Shown piece after piece: positions 39,074 to 47,200 of a DNA stretch of 64,000 bases (positions are counted from its first letter, which is position 1; every line of letters starts with the position of its first letter). The notes beneath the pieces were generated by a model. That model had not been told where the DNA came from. It made no database searches and worked only from the letters and a program-made list of their open reading frames with translations. The stretch is from the NCBI GenBank assembly GCA_021603905.1, contig BQIU01000014.1, positions 1 through 64,000 on the forward strand. The letters run 5' to 3'. This DNA comes from Nitrospirales bacterium (GTDB lineage Bacteria > Nitrospirota > Nitrospiria > Nitrospirales > UBA8639). The position numbers were made by a program, and so were the translations under genes.

Positions 39074-39421
39074 ATGATGACGAATTCCACACATAGGCGA
39101 ACTATTCGGTCAGGAGGGATTCTTCTTTCATCGCTCTACCTGTTCTTGTTGGGGGCCGCTTCATTTTGTTTGTTTGCTCATGCGGCTCCTCCCAATGAAA
39201 CCACGCACCATACTCAACAGACCACCAATCATTCGACACTGTGCATATGGGCTTGCCAAGTCGGCTCCTATTCCTCAACGGGTCAGCTAGATTCAACTCC
39301 CGATACGAAACCTGACCTTCTCGTTGTAGCGATTCTTCAACACCCCTCTACCCTAGCGCCTCAAAACGATGCGCTCTCCATTCGATCCCGTGGCCCTCCT
39401 CAATCATTCCTGACAGTGTAA
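39074..39421 (+). CDS. small exported His/Cys protein, CxWxC-SRGPP type
   Basis: A 115-aa protein with an N-terminal hydrophobic signal (about residues 14-36, ending FAHAAPP), a His-rich stretch (THHTQQTTNH), the motif LCIWACQ (CxWxC) and a C-terminal SRGPP. The gene at 39940 has the same plan (His-rich, WCDWLC, SRGPP), so they are paralogues. I do not know a named family, though the layout resembles small DUF2946-like exported proteins found near TonB receptors for metals. 51 bases after exbD. Metal binding is inferred. Confidence 0.6.
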   Translation: MMTNSTHRRTIRSGGILLSSLYLFLLGAASFCLFAHAAPPNETTHHTQQTTNHSTLCIWACQVGSYSSTGQLDSTPDTKPDLLVVAILQHPSTLAPQNDALSIRSRGPPQSFLTV

Positions 39422-39608
39422 TTCTTTATTGCATTCGCTTGTCGTTCAATCGGACTTGTCTTCGTTGACATGCCTGATCATGAACACCGCGCCGTGAAAA
39501 AGAACGTCCGGCTGTCCAGCAGACGGAACGCATGTTTTCACAAGGCTTTGGCAGCAATGCCATACCGACACATTTGCACACAGGGGAAAAAAGAGGAGGA
39601 TACGCACC

Positions 39609-39815
39609 ATGACCAAGCAACTTTTACGCGTAGGCGAAGCCGCTCAAGTACTCAATGTCAGCCGCTGGACCATTTACCGTTGGGTCGAAGAAGGCCGGCT
39701 CGAGGCGACAAAAATCGGAAAAGGCAGTCTGAGAATTTTCCATGAATCCGTGAGTTCCCTCGTTCAAGACAATCGCAAGGAACATTGGGAGCCTGTGCTC
39801 ACTGGGTCACGATAA
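39609..39815 (+). CDS. excisionase/MerR-type helix-turn-helix protein
   Basis: A 68-aa DNA-binding protein of the excisionase (AlpA/HTH_17) kind. LLRVGEAAQVLNVSRWTIYR is the helix-turn-helix and WVEEGRLEATKIGKGSLRI is the wing. GAGGAGG about eight bases upstream of the ATG fixes the start. It lies between the two CxWxC exported proteins. Proteins of this type serve as excisionases on mobile elements or as small regulators; no integrase is nearby, so a regulatory role is at least as likely. Confidence 0.85.
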   Translation: MTKQLLRVGEAAQVLNVSRWTIYRWVEEGRLEATKIGKGSLRIFHESVSSLVQDNRKEHWEPVLTGSR

Positions 39816-39939
39816 TTTTTTTCAAAATTGTTGCAGGGCTTAGTAACCATCTGTAGACGAACATGCGTCTTCGCGATACAGTTCAACTCAACAGTCGGAA
39901 TACCATGATTAGGTTTTTCTCGTCTGCCGTTGACATTCT

Positions 39940-40260
39940 ATGATGACCATTCACATGAAATATCGGGTTGAACAACAAGTCGTCGCTCTCGTCCTGAGTT
40001 GTTGCTTCCTGGCTGTCAGCACCTCGTATGCCGGCGCCATGGCCAATCACGCAACCGATCATCACAGTCAGAACAGCCATGTACAATCGTGGTGCGACTG
40101 GCTATGCAAGGCAAGCCAGGCCATTCAAACGCCAAAGGTACAGCTTGATCAAGCATATACAGACATCACACCCCTTCTCTCTCATGAGGGAGAGCAACAG
40201 GTTCTCTGCTTCAACCTTCCTCCAGGATCTCGCGGCCCGCCCGTCACTCACAGTTCATAA
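39940..40260 (+). CDS. small exported His/Cys protein, second CxWxC-SRGPP copy
   Basis: A 106-aa paralogue of the product at 39074. It has a signal segment (about residues 12-33, ending SYAGA), a His-rich patch (NHATDHHSQNSH), WCDWLCK (CxWxC) and a C-terminal GSRGPP. Neither ATG (39940 or 39955) has a strong ribosome binding site. The shared plan with the first copy, despite little other identity, argues that both are real genes. Function unknown; periplasmic metal binding is a guess from the His/Cys pattern. Confidence 0.6.
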   Translation: MMTIHMKYRVEQQVVALVLSCCFLAVSTSYAGAMANHATDHHSQNSHVQSWCDWLCKASQAIQTPKVQLDQAYTDITPLLSHEGEQQVLCFNLPPGSRGPPVTHSS

Positions 40261-40551
40261 CTCGTTCATATGCAGATTATAGCGAATCCAAATAAGTTCC
40301 AAGTAGGAAAATAGCGCGAACTCAACGCGGTACAACGTGAACATGAGGAAAGTTATGCCCGCCTGGATGCCCTGCAGACGATTGACGGTTTAAGAACGAA
40401 GGGGCAATCAGAATGTAGTAGGTCGACATTTAACTAATTCGGCATAACTGAAACGGCTATAGACAGCACGGATCATTCGTACCTGCCTTTCGTATAGATG
40501 CAGGTCTATACCGTACCACCTCAATCGTACCGCGATCTTTATGAGGTAAAG

Positions 40552-41325
40552 ATGTCTCGTGCCTTGTGGAGCATGTACACCACGATGAATTTCTCTCGTT
40601 ACCATTCTAGCCAGAGAAGATTGTTCGCCATACTGTTGCTACCATTCATAGCCATGGCCGGCCTCCCGTCCACGGGGTACGCCAATCAACTATTTTCACT
40701 CCACCTTGCAGCCAAGCCCTTTAGTCCCACAATGTGCAAGGGCAACGGGCATAGTGCGTTCATTCGTATCCAAGTCGCTCATCATCGGGATCTGATTGTA
40801 AGACGAATCCCGGGACAATACATTCCGAACAATACCGATGAGGCAAGGCAGAAAGACTACAATCACTACATCGAGCTAACAGATCTCACCAACGGACGAG
40901 TGACGAAAGGTGCCATAGCGTTCGATACACAACATGGTGTTATCTTCACAGACACCCACCCTGGAGGACTGTCTCGACCGACGTTTATCAATGAACAGCC
41001 TGAAAACCTCCGCCCAGTTTCGCATCAAGCGCTGAACACGTTTTTGTATATCCATCGAATTCTCAATGCCGCCATCGATGCGTGTCGCGCCTATCCTCCC
41101 AAAGTGGCGTATGAAACCGATGATGAAATTCTCCGGATCGAAGCAGGCAAACACCGGTACCGAAGCCTTGTCCATCGACATAATAGGCAACCGATACCGA
41201 AGGACTTTACCATTCGACACGAAACTGGCTATACCGATGGGTTTGTGAATCCCCATGCAGGAAAACAGGCAAACGTGAGCTATCACGCCATGAACCCTTT
41301 GAACTTTTATGTACCGTCATCCTAA
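40552..41325 (+). CDS. secreted hypothetical protein
   Basis: A predicted secreted protein of about 257 aa. The ATG at 40552 has GAGG five bases upstream and leads into a signal peptide (LFAILLLPFIAMAGLPSTGYA). The mature part is rich in His, Arg, Tyr and Asn (for example VAHHRDLIVRRIPGQYIPNN), with no motif I recognise and only one obvious cysteine after the signal. It is followed by the 91-bp repeat region. Its place in the TonB island suggests an envelope role, but nothing more can be said. Confidence 0.65.
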   Translation: MSRALWSMYTTMNFSRYHSSQRRLFAILLLPFIAMAGLPSTGYANQLFSLHLAAKPFSPTMCKGNGHSAFIRIQVAHHRDLIVRRIPGQYIPNNTDEARQKDYNHYIELTDLTNGRVTKGAIAFDTQHGVIFTDTHPGGLSRPTFINEQPENLRPVSHQALNTFLYIHRILNAAIDACRAYPPKVAYETDDEILRIEAGKHRYRSLVHRHNRQPIPKDFTIRHETGYTDGFVNPHAGKQANVSYHAMNPLNFYVPSS

Positions 41326-41409
41326 CCGTAATGGATGACACGTGCCCTTTGAAGTAGATATTTATGTAGATGTGGTTTCCGGACAGTTCGCCTGTCCGTT
41401 TGTTGAATG

Positions 41410-41601
41410 CCAAGGTGGGAGCCCACGTGACGGGAATATCGCGTGGGTGCTGAGATGATGACCTGACGGGGCAAGGCATGTGTTCCGTTGTGTGTGACAC
41501 CCAAGGTGGGAGCCCACGTGACGGGAATATCGCGTGGGTGCTGAGATGATGACCTGACGGGGCAAGGCATGTGTTCCGTTGTGTGTGACACCCAAGGTGG
41601 G
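41410..41601. repeat. 91-bp tandem repeat, 2.1 copies
   Basis: Two identical 91-bp units, 41410-41500 and 41501-41591, and the first ten bases of a third (41592-41601, CCAAGGTGGG). Each unit can form a hairpin AGCCCACG / CGTGGG-t-GCT with a 14-base loop. The unit length is not a multiple of three, so the long minus-strand frames across it change frame from copy to copy and are unlikely to be genes. The partial third copy supplies the left arm of the adjoining hairpin element. Confidence 0.93.
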
Positions 41602-41676
41602 CTCTTCCTCCTGGCCTTGGGAAACCCCAGGGTGAAGGCTTTTTAGGAATTGCAACCTCCTTGGCCTTCACCCTGG
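41591..41676. repeat. double-hairpin element, copy 1
   Basis: Hairpin B: CCCAAGG (41591-41597) and CCTTGGG (41615-41621) around a 17-base loop with CCTCC. Five bases on, hairpin A: CCAGGGTGAAGGC (41627-41639) and GCCTTCACCCTGG (41664-41676) around a loop with TTGCAACCTCCTTG. The same two hairpins, with equal spacing, recur at 47678-47760. Three stem pairs differ between the copies and all keep pairing, so the structure itself seems conserved. It could act as RNA on either strand, or be a repeat element. Confidence 0.75.
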
Positions 41677-41730
41677 ACTCTTACACCACGGATCGTAGTC
41701 TGGCTCGCACTCCTAGAATCAAGGCACCAG

Positions 41731-41910
41731 ATGGACAATCAAATGGCAACCGTTCAACAACAGCTGACTCAACAAATTAAAATCCGAGACCCTCAAGGAA
41801 GATGGCGCCGTGTCTCGAGTCTGAGCGAAACTGAAATTGAGCAAATCTGGAGTGAAACAACTTGCGAATTGCATGAAGGAGATGTCCTAAAACAACCTCT
41901 AAAAAGATAA
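41731..41910 (+). CDS. possible small protein, 59 aa
   Basis: A short charged product (IKIRDPQGRWRRVSSLSETE, then IEQIWSETTCELHEGD) with no signal or membrane segment. AAGG lies about six bases before the ATG at 41731. The frame is open further up to 41650 but runs through hairpin A, so the internal start is preferred. Coding character looks fair, and no family is recognised. Confidence 0.4.
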   Translation: MDNQMATVQQQLTQQIKIRDPQGRWRRVSSLSETEIEQIWSETTCELHEGDVLKQPLKR

Positions 41911-42122
41911 GCTCAAGTCGTCCCTTGCACTCCCCAAAAACTTGTTGGTCAAGTACAGATCGCATCCCCTTCCCATCATCATGCCACGTTTTTTCATTCT
42001 GAGAGACACGACTACATGCCGCATCAGACAGAAACACAAATCCAAAATCTTCATACTCTCGTAAGAGTTAATACATCAGTCACACTCCACTGTAATGTTA
42101 ACGTTTATAAAAGGAGGCATTC

Positions 42123-42791
42123 ATGATAAACAGAAGTATTATACATGACATCACGCATAGGACTCCCGGTTCTACCCGATTGGCTTTTACGAACATTTTC
42201 TTATATTTAGAAAAGATGAGGAGATTGCAGGTCATGAAAAAACTCATGGCTACGAGTCTATTGAGTATGCTCATCCCGTTCATTGGGTGTTCATCGATGT
42301 CGATGACTCCATCGGCACAATCCGATGACATGCCAAAAGACGGAGAACTGATGTTCCCCAAAGACTACAACACGTTTCCGACATTTTTGAAAGGCATTCA
42401 AAAACCTGATGCCGTTCGAGACCTCTACATTAATCAAACTGGCGCAAACGCTAGCCAAGGTATGCCGTTTGCTGATGGCTCGATCTTAGTCATGGCAATC
42501 TACAATGCGGAAAAAGACATGAATGGGGAATTCGCAAAAGATGCGCAAGACAATCTAGTCAAGGATCATCTAGCTAAGGTCTTTGTGATGCAAAAGGGTA
42601 AAGGCTGGGGCAAGCAGGCACCCATGGGATTGAAAAATGGAGATTGGATTTACTCGGCCTTCAAAGCAAATGGAGAACGATTAGACGTAGATTATAAGGC
42701 TTGCCGAGACTGCCATTTGCCGTTAGGGCAGTCCAAAGACTATGTCCATCGTTACGATGAGTACTTTGAAAAACGCGGTCATGCCTATTGA
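42123..42791 (+). CDS. cytochrome P460-family lipoprotein
   Basis: A mono-haem c-type protein of the cytochrome P460/c'-beta family. The C-terminal haem motif is ACRDCH (CxxCH), and the body has LVMAIYNAEKDMNG and WGKQAPMGLKNGDWIYSAF as in P460 proteins. Family members oxidise hydroxylamine or bind NO; activity here is unknown. An internal start at 42234 gives a clean lipobox (MLIPFIGC). The upstream ATG at 42123 has a near-perfect AAAAGGAGG but would add 37 residues ahead of the signal, so the real start is uncertain. Confidence 0.83.
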   Translation: MINRSIIHDITHRTPGSTRLAFTNIFLYLEKMRRLQVMKKLMATSLLSMLIPFIGCSSMSMTPSAQSDDMPKDGELMFPKDYNTFPTFLKGIQKPDAVRDLYINQTGANASQGMPFADGSILVMAIYNAEKDMNGEFAKDAQDNLVKDHLAKVFVMQKGKGWGKQAPMGLKNGDWIYSAFKANGERLDVDYKACRDCHLPLGQSKDYVHRYDEYFEKRGHAY

Positions 42792-43523
42792 ACCGAAAAT
42801 CAGACAGCCTATCGACATAAGAGAGGTCCTAACGAATTCTTAGATGCCGAAGTAGTCTATTATGCTGAGATGTACAGTTAGCAGGGTGAGGACGAACTGA
42901 AACCGCACGTTTCGTGGTCTTCACCCTGAACTCTAGCAACAAAGAACCAAGCCCGACTCAAACCCCATCACGGATATTGGCCCGTGTTACGTTGAGCGAA
43001 AGTCCAAAGCTCGATAAGTCATGATGCACGTACCGCACACCTTTGCCAACATCGCGGCATCAAGAGTGAAGGACTGCTGATTCTGACGTAAGACAATTCC
43101 CCATCATTTCTCCCTGCAATCCACTAGTCTAAAAAATGTGAAGCCCACTTTCCTCCTACGCGATTCGCAATAAAAATCACTCACTGCTTCTCAGCACAAG
43201 TAACCTGACACCTTTAGGTCATGGGACATAATTCTAATACTGTAGCATCCAGCAGTTTTTGGTGCGTTGATAGGTAGTTTATCCGTAGAACCCTATGGTA
43301 CTAACAAGCATATCTTGTACATAAATAGGAGCCCATAGAGAAAAAGATTAGAGAGTCTCTCTAGACTTCACCCAACGTGCGCCACGTTGTACATCTCCCA
43401 ACACACAATATTTAACTGTCACAATCTATCCAGCCAAGTCTTATGACGCAGGACTTCCTCACAATATATGAGATGCAAAAAACTGAAGTTCGTACGCCGT
43501 GCGCTGATGAGTGATCGAATGCC
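42792..43523. other. 732-bp intergenic region with inverted repeats
   Basis: No gene is visible. It contains the hairpin at 42882-42928 (listed separately), a palindrome GAGAG-T-CTCTC at 43351-43361, and a tight hairpin CAACGTG-cgc-CACGTTG at 43373-43389. The last two lie about 135-175 bases ahead of the amidohydrolase start and could be operator or attenuator structures. No Fur-like box was seen. Confidence 0.45.
42882..42928. repeat. related inverted repeat (third member of hairpin family)
   Basis: CAGGGTGA (42882-42889) pairs with TCACCCTG (42921-42928). The right arm and flank CTTCACCCTG-a-ACTCT match copy 1 of the double-hairpin element at 15 of 16 bases, but the loop is different and contains its own small hairpins (GAAAC/GTTTC, or CACG-TTT-CGTG). 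Hairpin B is absent. It looks like a diverged or partial relative. Confidence 0.55.
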
Positions 43524-44909
43524 ATGAAGTACATGCCTGTCTTCGTCCTATCTGTGATGATAGCCCTCAGTATCCACGCGACACCCCAAGGATACGCTTC
43601 GAATTCGTCGAGCACAGAGACCCTTCCTAAAGTCTATGCGTTTACCAATGGAAAATGGTTTGATGGGCGCACATTTCAAGATACGATCTTCTATGTCAAG
43701 AATGGCTTTTTGACAAAGACTCGTCCGCCGGTTGTCGATGAAACAATCAATCTGAAAGGACAATTTGTTCTTCCACCATTTGGAGAAGCCCATACCCATA
43801 ATGTCGAAGGGCCATGGAATATCGATCAGACAATTCAGACCTATTTGCGGCATGGAGTGTTCTATGTCAAAAACCTGAATAACATCCGGGAGTTTGCTGA
43901 ACAAATCCAGAACAAAATCAATAACCCCCAAAGCATTGACGTCGCCTTTGCCCACGCTGGAATTACTTCTAGCGATGGGCATCCAATACGCCTCTACGAG
44001 GAAGTCCTCCGTCTTCACCGCTATGAACCCATTATTGGAAAAAAGACACCGGGGTGGTTTAACAATCGTGGATATTTCGTCATCGATTCAAGGCAGGATT
44101 TAGACCGGACATGGCCCAAGATCGTCGCGGGCAAGCCGGATTTCCTGAAGATATACATTGGTCAGATTTCACCTGTCGCCCCCCATGCCCATGCACCCCA
44201 AGCACGGTTTCACCGGGGGCTCTACGCCAACCTGATCGCCCCAATCGTCAGGCGCGCTCATAAAAATGGATTACGAGTATCGGCTCACGTCGAAACGGCA
44301 GCAGACTTTCGGCAAGCTGTACAAAGCGGCGTGAATGAAATTGCCCATACCCCTGGCTGGTACATTCCAACCGTCGAGCAAGCCTCTGAAACCATATTGC
44401 AAAAACATGATGCCGATCTTGCGCTCCAACACAACGTCACCGTGGTGAGCACGACAGTGGCTAGCCTCATTTCCCCCTCCGAACAGCATCAATCTGATGC
44501 GGACCCTCATGCTCACAGCTCGGAAAGCCAGACCGATCACCACAACACGCACGCACAACACATTCAACAAGCGGCCGAAAAAATTCAACGCGATAATCTC
44601 CAATTGCTCCACCAACGAGGTGTAAAAGTTGCCATTGGCAGTGATCACGCAGAGACATCGCGTGCCGAAGCCCTTCATCTACATAATCTTGAAATATTCG
44701 ACAACCTCACGTTGCTCAAACTGTGGTGCGAAAACACGGCAGCAACCATCTTTCCACATCGAAAGATTGGCAAACTCACAGAAGGGTATGAGGCAAACTT
44801 TATCGTCCTGCAAGGCGATCCGATTCAAGACTTTGAGCAGATCCGCCATATAACGCTTCGTGTCAAACATGGCAAGCCATTATTCATCACAGACCCCCAT
44901 GCGCATTAA
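43524..44909 (+). CDS. exported amidohydrolase with a His-rich insertion
   Basis: A 461-aa metal-dependent hydrolase of the amidohydrolase superfamily. Signal peptide at residues 1-25; the HxH metal motif is H90-x-H92 (GEAHTHN); later metal/substrate residues are in VSAHVETAADF, NEIAHTPGW and AIGSDHAETSRAE. A His/Asp-rich loop (ADPHAHSSESQTDHHNTHAQ) is inserted before the last part of the barrel, and the protein ends in DPHAH. It precedes the receptor gene at 44975 by 65 bases, so the two are probably co-transcribed: uptake plus periplasmic hydrolysis of one compound is a fair inference. Confidence 0.83.
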   Translation: MKYMPVFVLSVMIALSIHATPQGYASNSSSTETLPKVYAFTNGKWFDGRTFQDTIFYVKNGFLTKTRPPVVDETINLKGQFVLPPFGEAHTHNVEGPWNIDQTIQTYLRHGVFYVKNLNNIREFAEQIQNKINNPQSIDVAFAHAGITSSDGHPIRLYEEVLRLHRYEPIIGKKTPGWFNNRGYFVIDSRQDLDRTWPKIVAGKPDFLKIYIGQISPVAPHAHAPQARFHRGLYANLIAPIVRRAHKNGLRVSAHVETAADFRQAVQSGVNEIAHTPGWYIPTVEQASETILQKHDADLALQHNVTVVSTTVASLISPSEQHQSDADPHAHSSESQTDHHNTHAQHIQQAAEKIQRDNLQLLHQRGVKVAIGSDHAETSRAEALHLHNLEIFDNLTLLKLWCENTAATIFPHRKIGKLTEGYEANFIVLQGDPIQDFEQIRHITLRVKHGKPLFITDPHAH

Positions 44910-44974
44910 TACATTTTTATTTCCAACTCGTATTCGCGTGAACACGCGAATCGCATGTCTCATATGAAAGGATC

Positions 44975-47200
44975 ATGAATGTGATCACAAGAGTGCGTCG
45001 AAACCTATGCATTCCATACAGTCTGTTCAGCATTGGCCTCATGTCCATGACGCTTGGGACTTCCATGACGTTTGCAGAACCGTCGAAGGAACCGGCACCC
45101 ACTGAAGTCGAAATGCTAGCGCCCGTTCTCGTCGAAGGAAAACGCATTGAAAATATTGATGTCGTCAAAGAAGAATTAGCACGACGGCCTGGAAGTGTCG
45201 CGTTAATTGAAGAAAAAGAAATACGCCAATCTCGAGGCGTTAACCTGAACGATGTCTTGCAGTTTGTTCCGGGCGTCCGGTTTCAAACCCGTTTCGGAGC
45301 GGACGAAGGACAATTTCAAATTCGCGGCACGTCACTTCGCAACAACTTTCACCATCGCGGCATTAATATTCTCATTAACGGTATCTACTTTGGAGACGCT
45401 GACGGATTCTCAGACTTTGAATCTATCGACCTCCTCGCCTATGAACGGATCGAGGTGTACAAGGGAGCCAATGCGTTACGCTACGGAGCCAATACAATTG
45501 GCGGAGCCATCAATTTTGTCCCCCGAACGGGATACAATGCCTCATTGCTACAAGTCAGGCTCCAAGGCGGAAGTTTTGGACTCGTCATGGGACAGGTTTC
45601 GAGTGGATACGTAACTAAGCCATTCAAGATTGGACACATGGATGTTGTCGCCGATTATTACATCAGCGCATCCGGCAGTCATCAGGACGGCTATCAGGAT
45701 AACAGCCAACAGGATCGTCAACGACTCAACGCCAACATTGGGTTAAAAATCGGTACCCATCAAGAAGTCCGCGCCTATATTTTAGGAGGCGTCGTCGCAG
45801 AACGCATTCCCGGTTCGTTGACACAGGCGCAGCTTGAAGATAACGATCAACAAGCTAATACCTTAGGAGGAATCAGTCCCTTTGCCTGCGGCCCAAACCA
45901 AGCCTGTAAATATGGCCGATACTACAACTTAATCCGAACAGGGGTCGCCTATCGTAACGAATTTACCGCCAATCAATTCTTAGAAATTATTCCCTATTAC
46001 TCCTATCAGTATGTCGATCATCCCATTTTTCAAACGATTGTCCAGGACAACTATAATGTGGGAGGAGAAATACGGTATAGCAACACCAATCCCCTTTTGG
46101 GTCATGACAATGTATTCATCATCGGTCATCAACCACGATACGGAGATACCAATCAACGACGGTTTGTGAACAATTTCGGGAATCGTGGAACACAAACCCA
46201 AAACCTCAGTTTACAAACGACCAATTTCGGAACATATCTGGAAAACCAATTCAATGTCACCGAGGATTTTATTTTTATTGCCGGAGGTCGGTGGGACTAC
46301 AGTATTCGGGAAGGCCGAAATCAGCTTTTCAGTCCATTTTCGGGAAACATGACCAGCAGTCGGACCGACCTCAGACAATTCAATGCCATTACTCCGAAAG
46401 TCGGTTTTTCCTACCAAACCACGCCGACGTCACAAATCTACGGAAATGTCAGCCGCGGCTATGAGCCACCAATCAATTTAGAGTTAACCTCCTCTGTCAA
46501 CCCTGATGGCTCCACGCCTACCAGCGCCTTCCTCACGCTTGATGCCCAACGTGCATGGCAATTTGAACTTGGCACGCGCGGGATCACCGACGACAATCGC
46601 ATCTCCTGGGAAGTGACCGTATTTGATTTAGAAATGCAAAAAGAAATCATCGCCTCCAATATTAACAATCAGGGAACTTTTCAAAATGCCAAAGGCACCC
46701 GGCACACAGGAGTCGAAGCGGGGGGAAGCATTGTGGTCGCCAATGGCCTTCTGGCACCTGGACCGAAAAATCAAAGTGATACGATCACTCTGAGATCGGC
46801 CTATACCTGGTCATTATTCAAATTCACCGACGACGTCGTCGGAGGAGGAGCCGTTGTCGCCGAAAAGAGTAATCGCGTTCCTGGTGCGCCGGAACATTAC
46901 CTCACTGGCGAGGTACGGTATGATCATCCGGCAGGCTTTTGGATCGCCCCGAACTTTGAATGGTCCATGGTTGGATATTATGTCGACTCGCTCAATACCA
47001 CCAAAAACTCGGCCTATTTCATCACCAACCTCCGTGCAGGATATAGCTACAACGACAGCCTTTCGTTCTTCGCTGAAGGCAGAAATCTCACCAATCAGAC
47101 CTATGCCGGAGCCGTCGTCGTGAATGACTCCTTAGGCCGATTCTTTAACCCAGGGCAAGGCATTAGCGGATTTGGCGGAGTCGAATGGAGATTTAATTAA
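44975..47200 (+). CDS. TonB-dependent outer-membrane receptor 1
   Basis: A 741-aa receptor: signal peptide ending TFA-EPS, plug domain at about residues 60-180 with QIRGTSLRNNFHHRGINILI and IEVYKGANALRYGANTIGGA, then a 22-strand-type barrel ending in an aromatic strand (GGVEWRF). It resembles the FecA/siderophore branch in plug motifs, but the ligand cannot be read from sequence. GAAAGGA lies just before the ATG. Likely co-transcribed with the amidohydrolase, and energised by the TonB/Exb genes upstream. Confidence 0.92.
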   Translation: MNVITRVRRNLCIPYSLFSIGLMSMTLGTSMTFAEPSKEPAPTEVEMLAPVLVEGKRIENIDVVKEELARRPGSVALIEEKEIRQSRGVNLNDVLQFVPGVRFQTRFGADEGQFQIRGTSLRNNFHHRGINILINGIYFGDADGFSDFESIDLLAYERIEVYKGANALRYGANTIGGAINFVPRTGYNASLLQVRLQGGSFGLVMGQVSSGYVTKPFKIGHMDVVADYYISASGSHQDGYQDNSQQDRQRLNANIGLKIGTHQEVRAYILGGVVAERIPGSLTQAQLEDNDQQANTLGGISPFACGPNQACKYGRYYNLIRTGVAYRNEFTANQFLEIIPYYSYQYVDHPIFQTIVQDNYNVGGEIRYSNTNPLLGHDNVFIIGHQPRYGDTNQRRFVNNFGNRGTQTQNLSLQTTNFGTYLENQFNVTEDFIFIAGGRWDYSIREGRNQLFSPFSGNMTSSRTDLRQFNAITPKVGFSYQTTPTSQIYGNVSRGYEPPINLELTSSVNPDGSTPTSAFLTLDAQRAWQFELGTRGITDDNRISWEVTVFDLEMQKEIIASNINNQGTFQNAKGTRHTGVEAGGSIVVANGLLAPGPKNQSDTITLRSAYTWSLFKFTDDVVGGGAVVAEKSNRVPGAPEHYLTGEVRYDHPAGFWIAPNFEWSMVGYYVDSLNTTKNSAYFITNLRAGYSYNDSLSFFAEGRNLTNQTYAGAVVVNDSLGRFFNPGQGISGFGGVEWRFN

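Noticed and set aside
41207-41671. Long minus-strand frames (up to 154 codons) across the 91-bp repeats
   Set aside because: The repeat unit is not a multiple of three, so each copy is read in a different frame. No ribosome site or conserved-looking sequence, and hairpin arms are inside the frame.
41591-41676. Integron attC site as an explanation of the double hairpin
   Set aside because: The arms lack the RYYYAAC/GTTRRRY core sites at the ends of the fold, and no integrase or cassette array is nearby.
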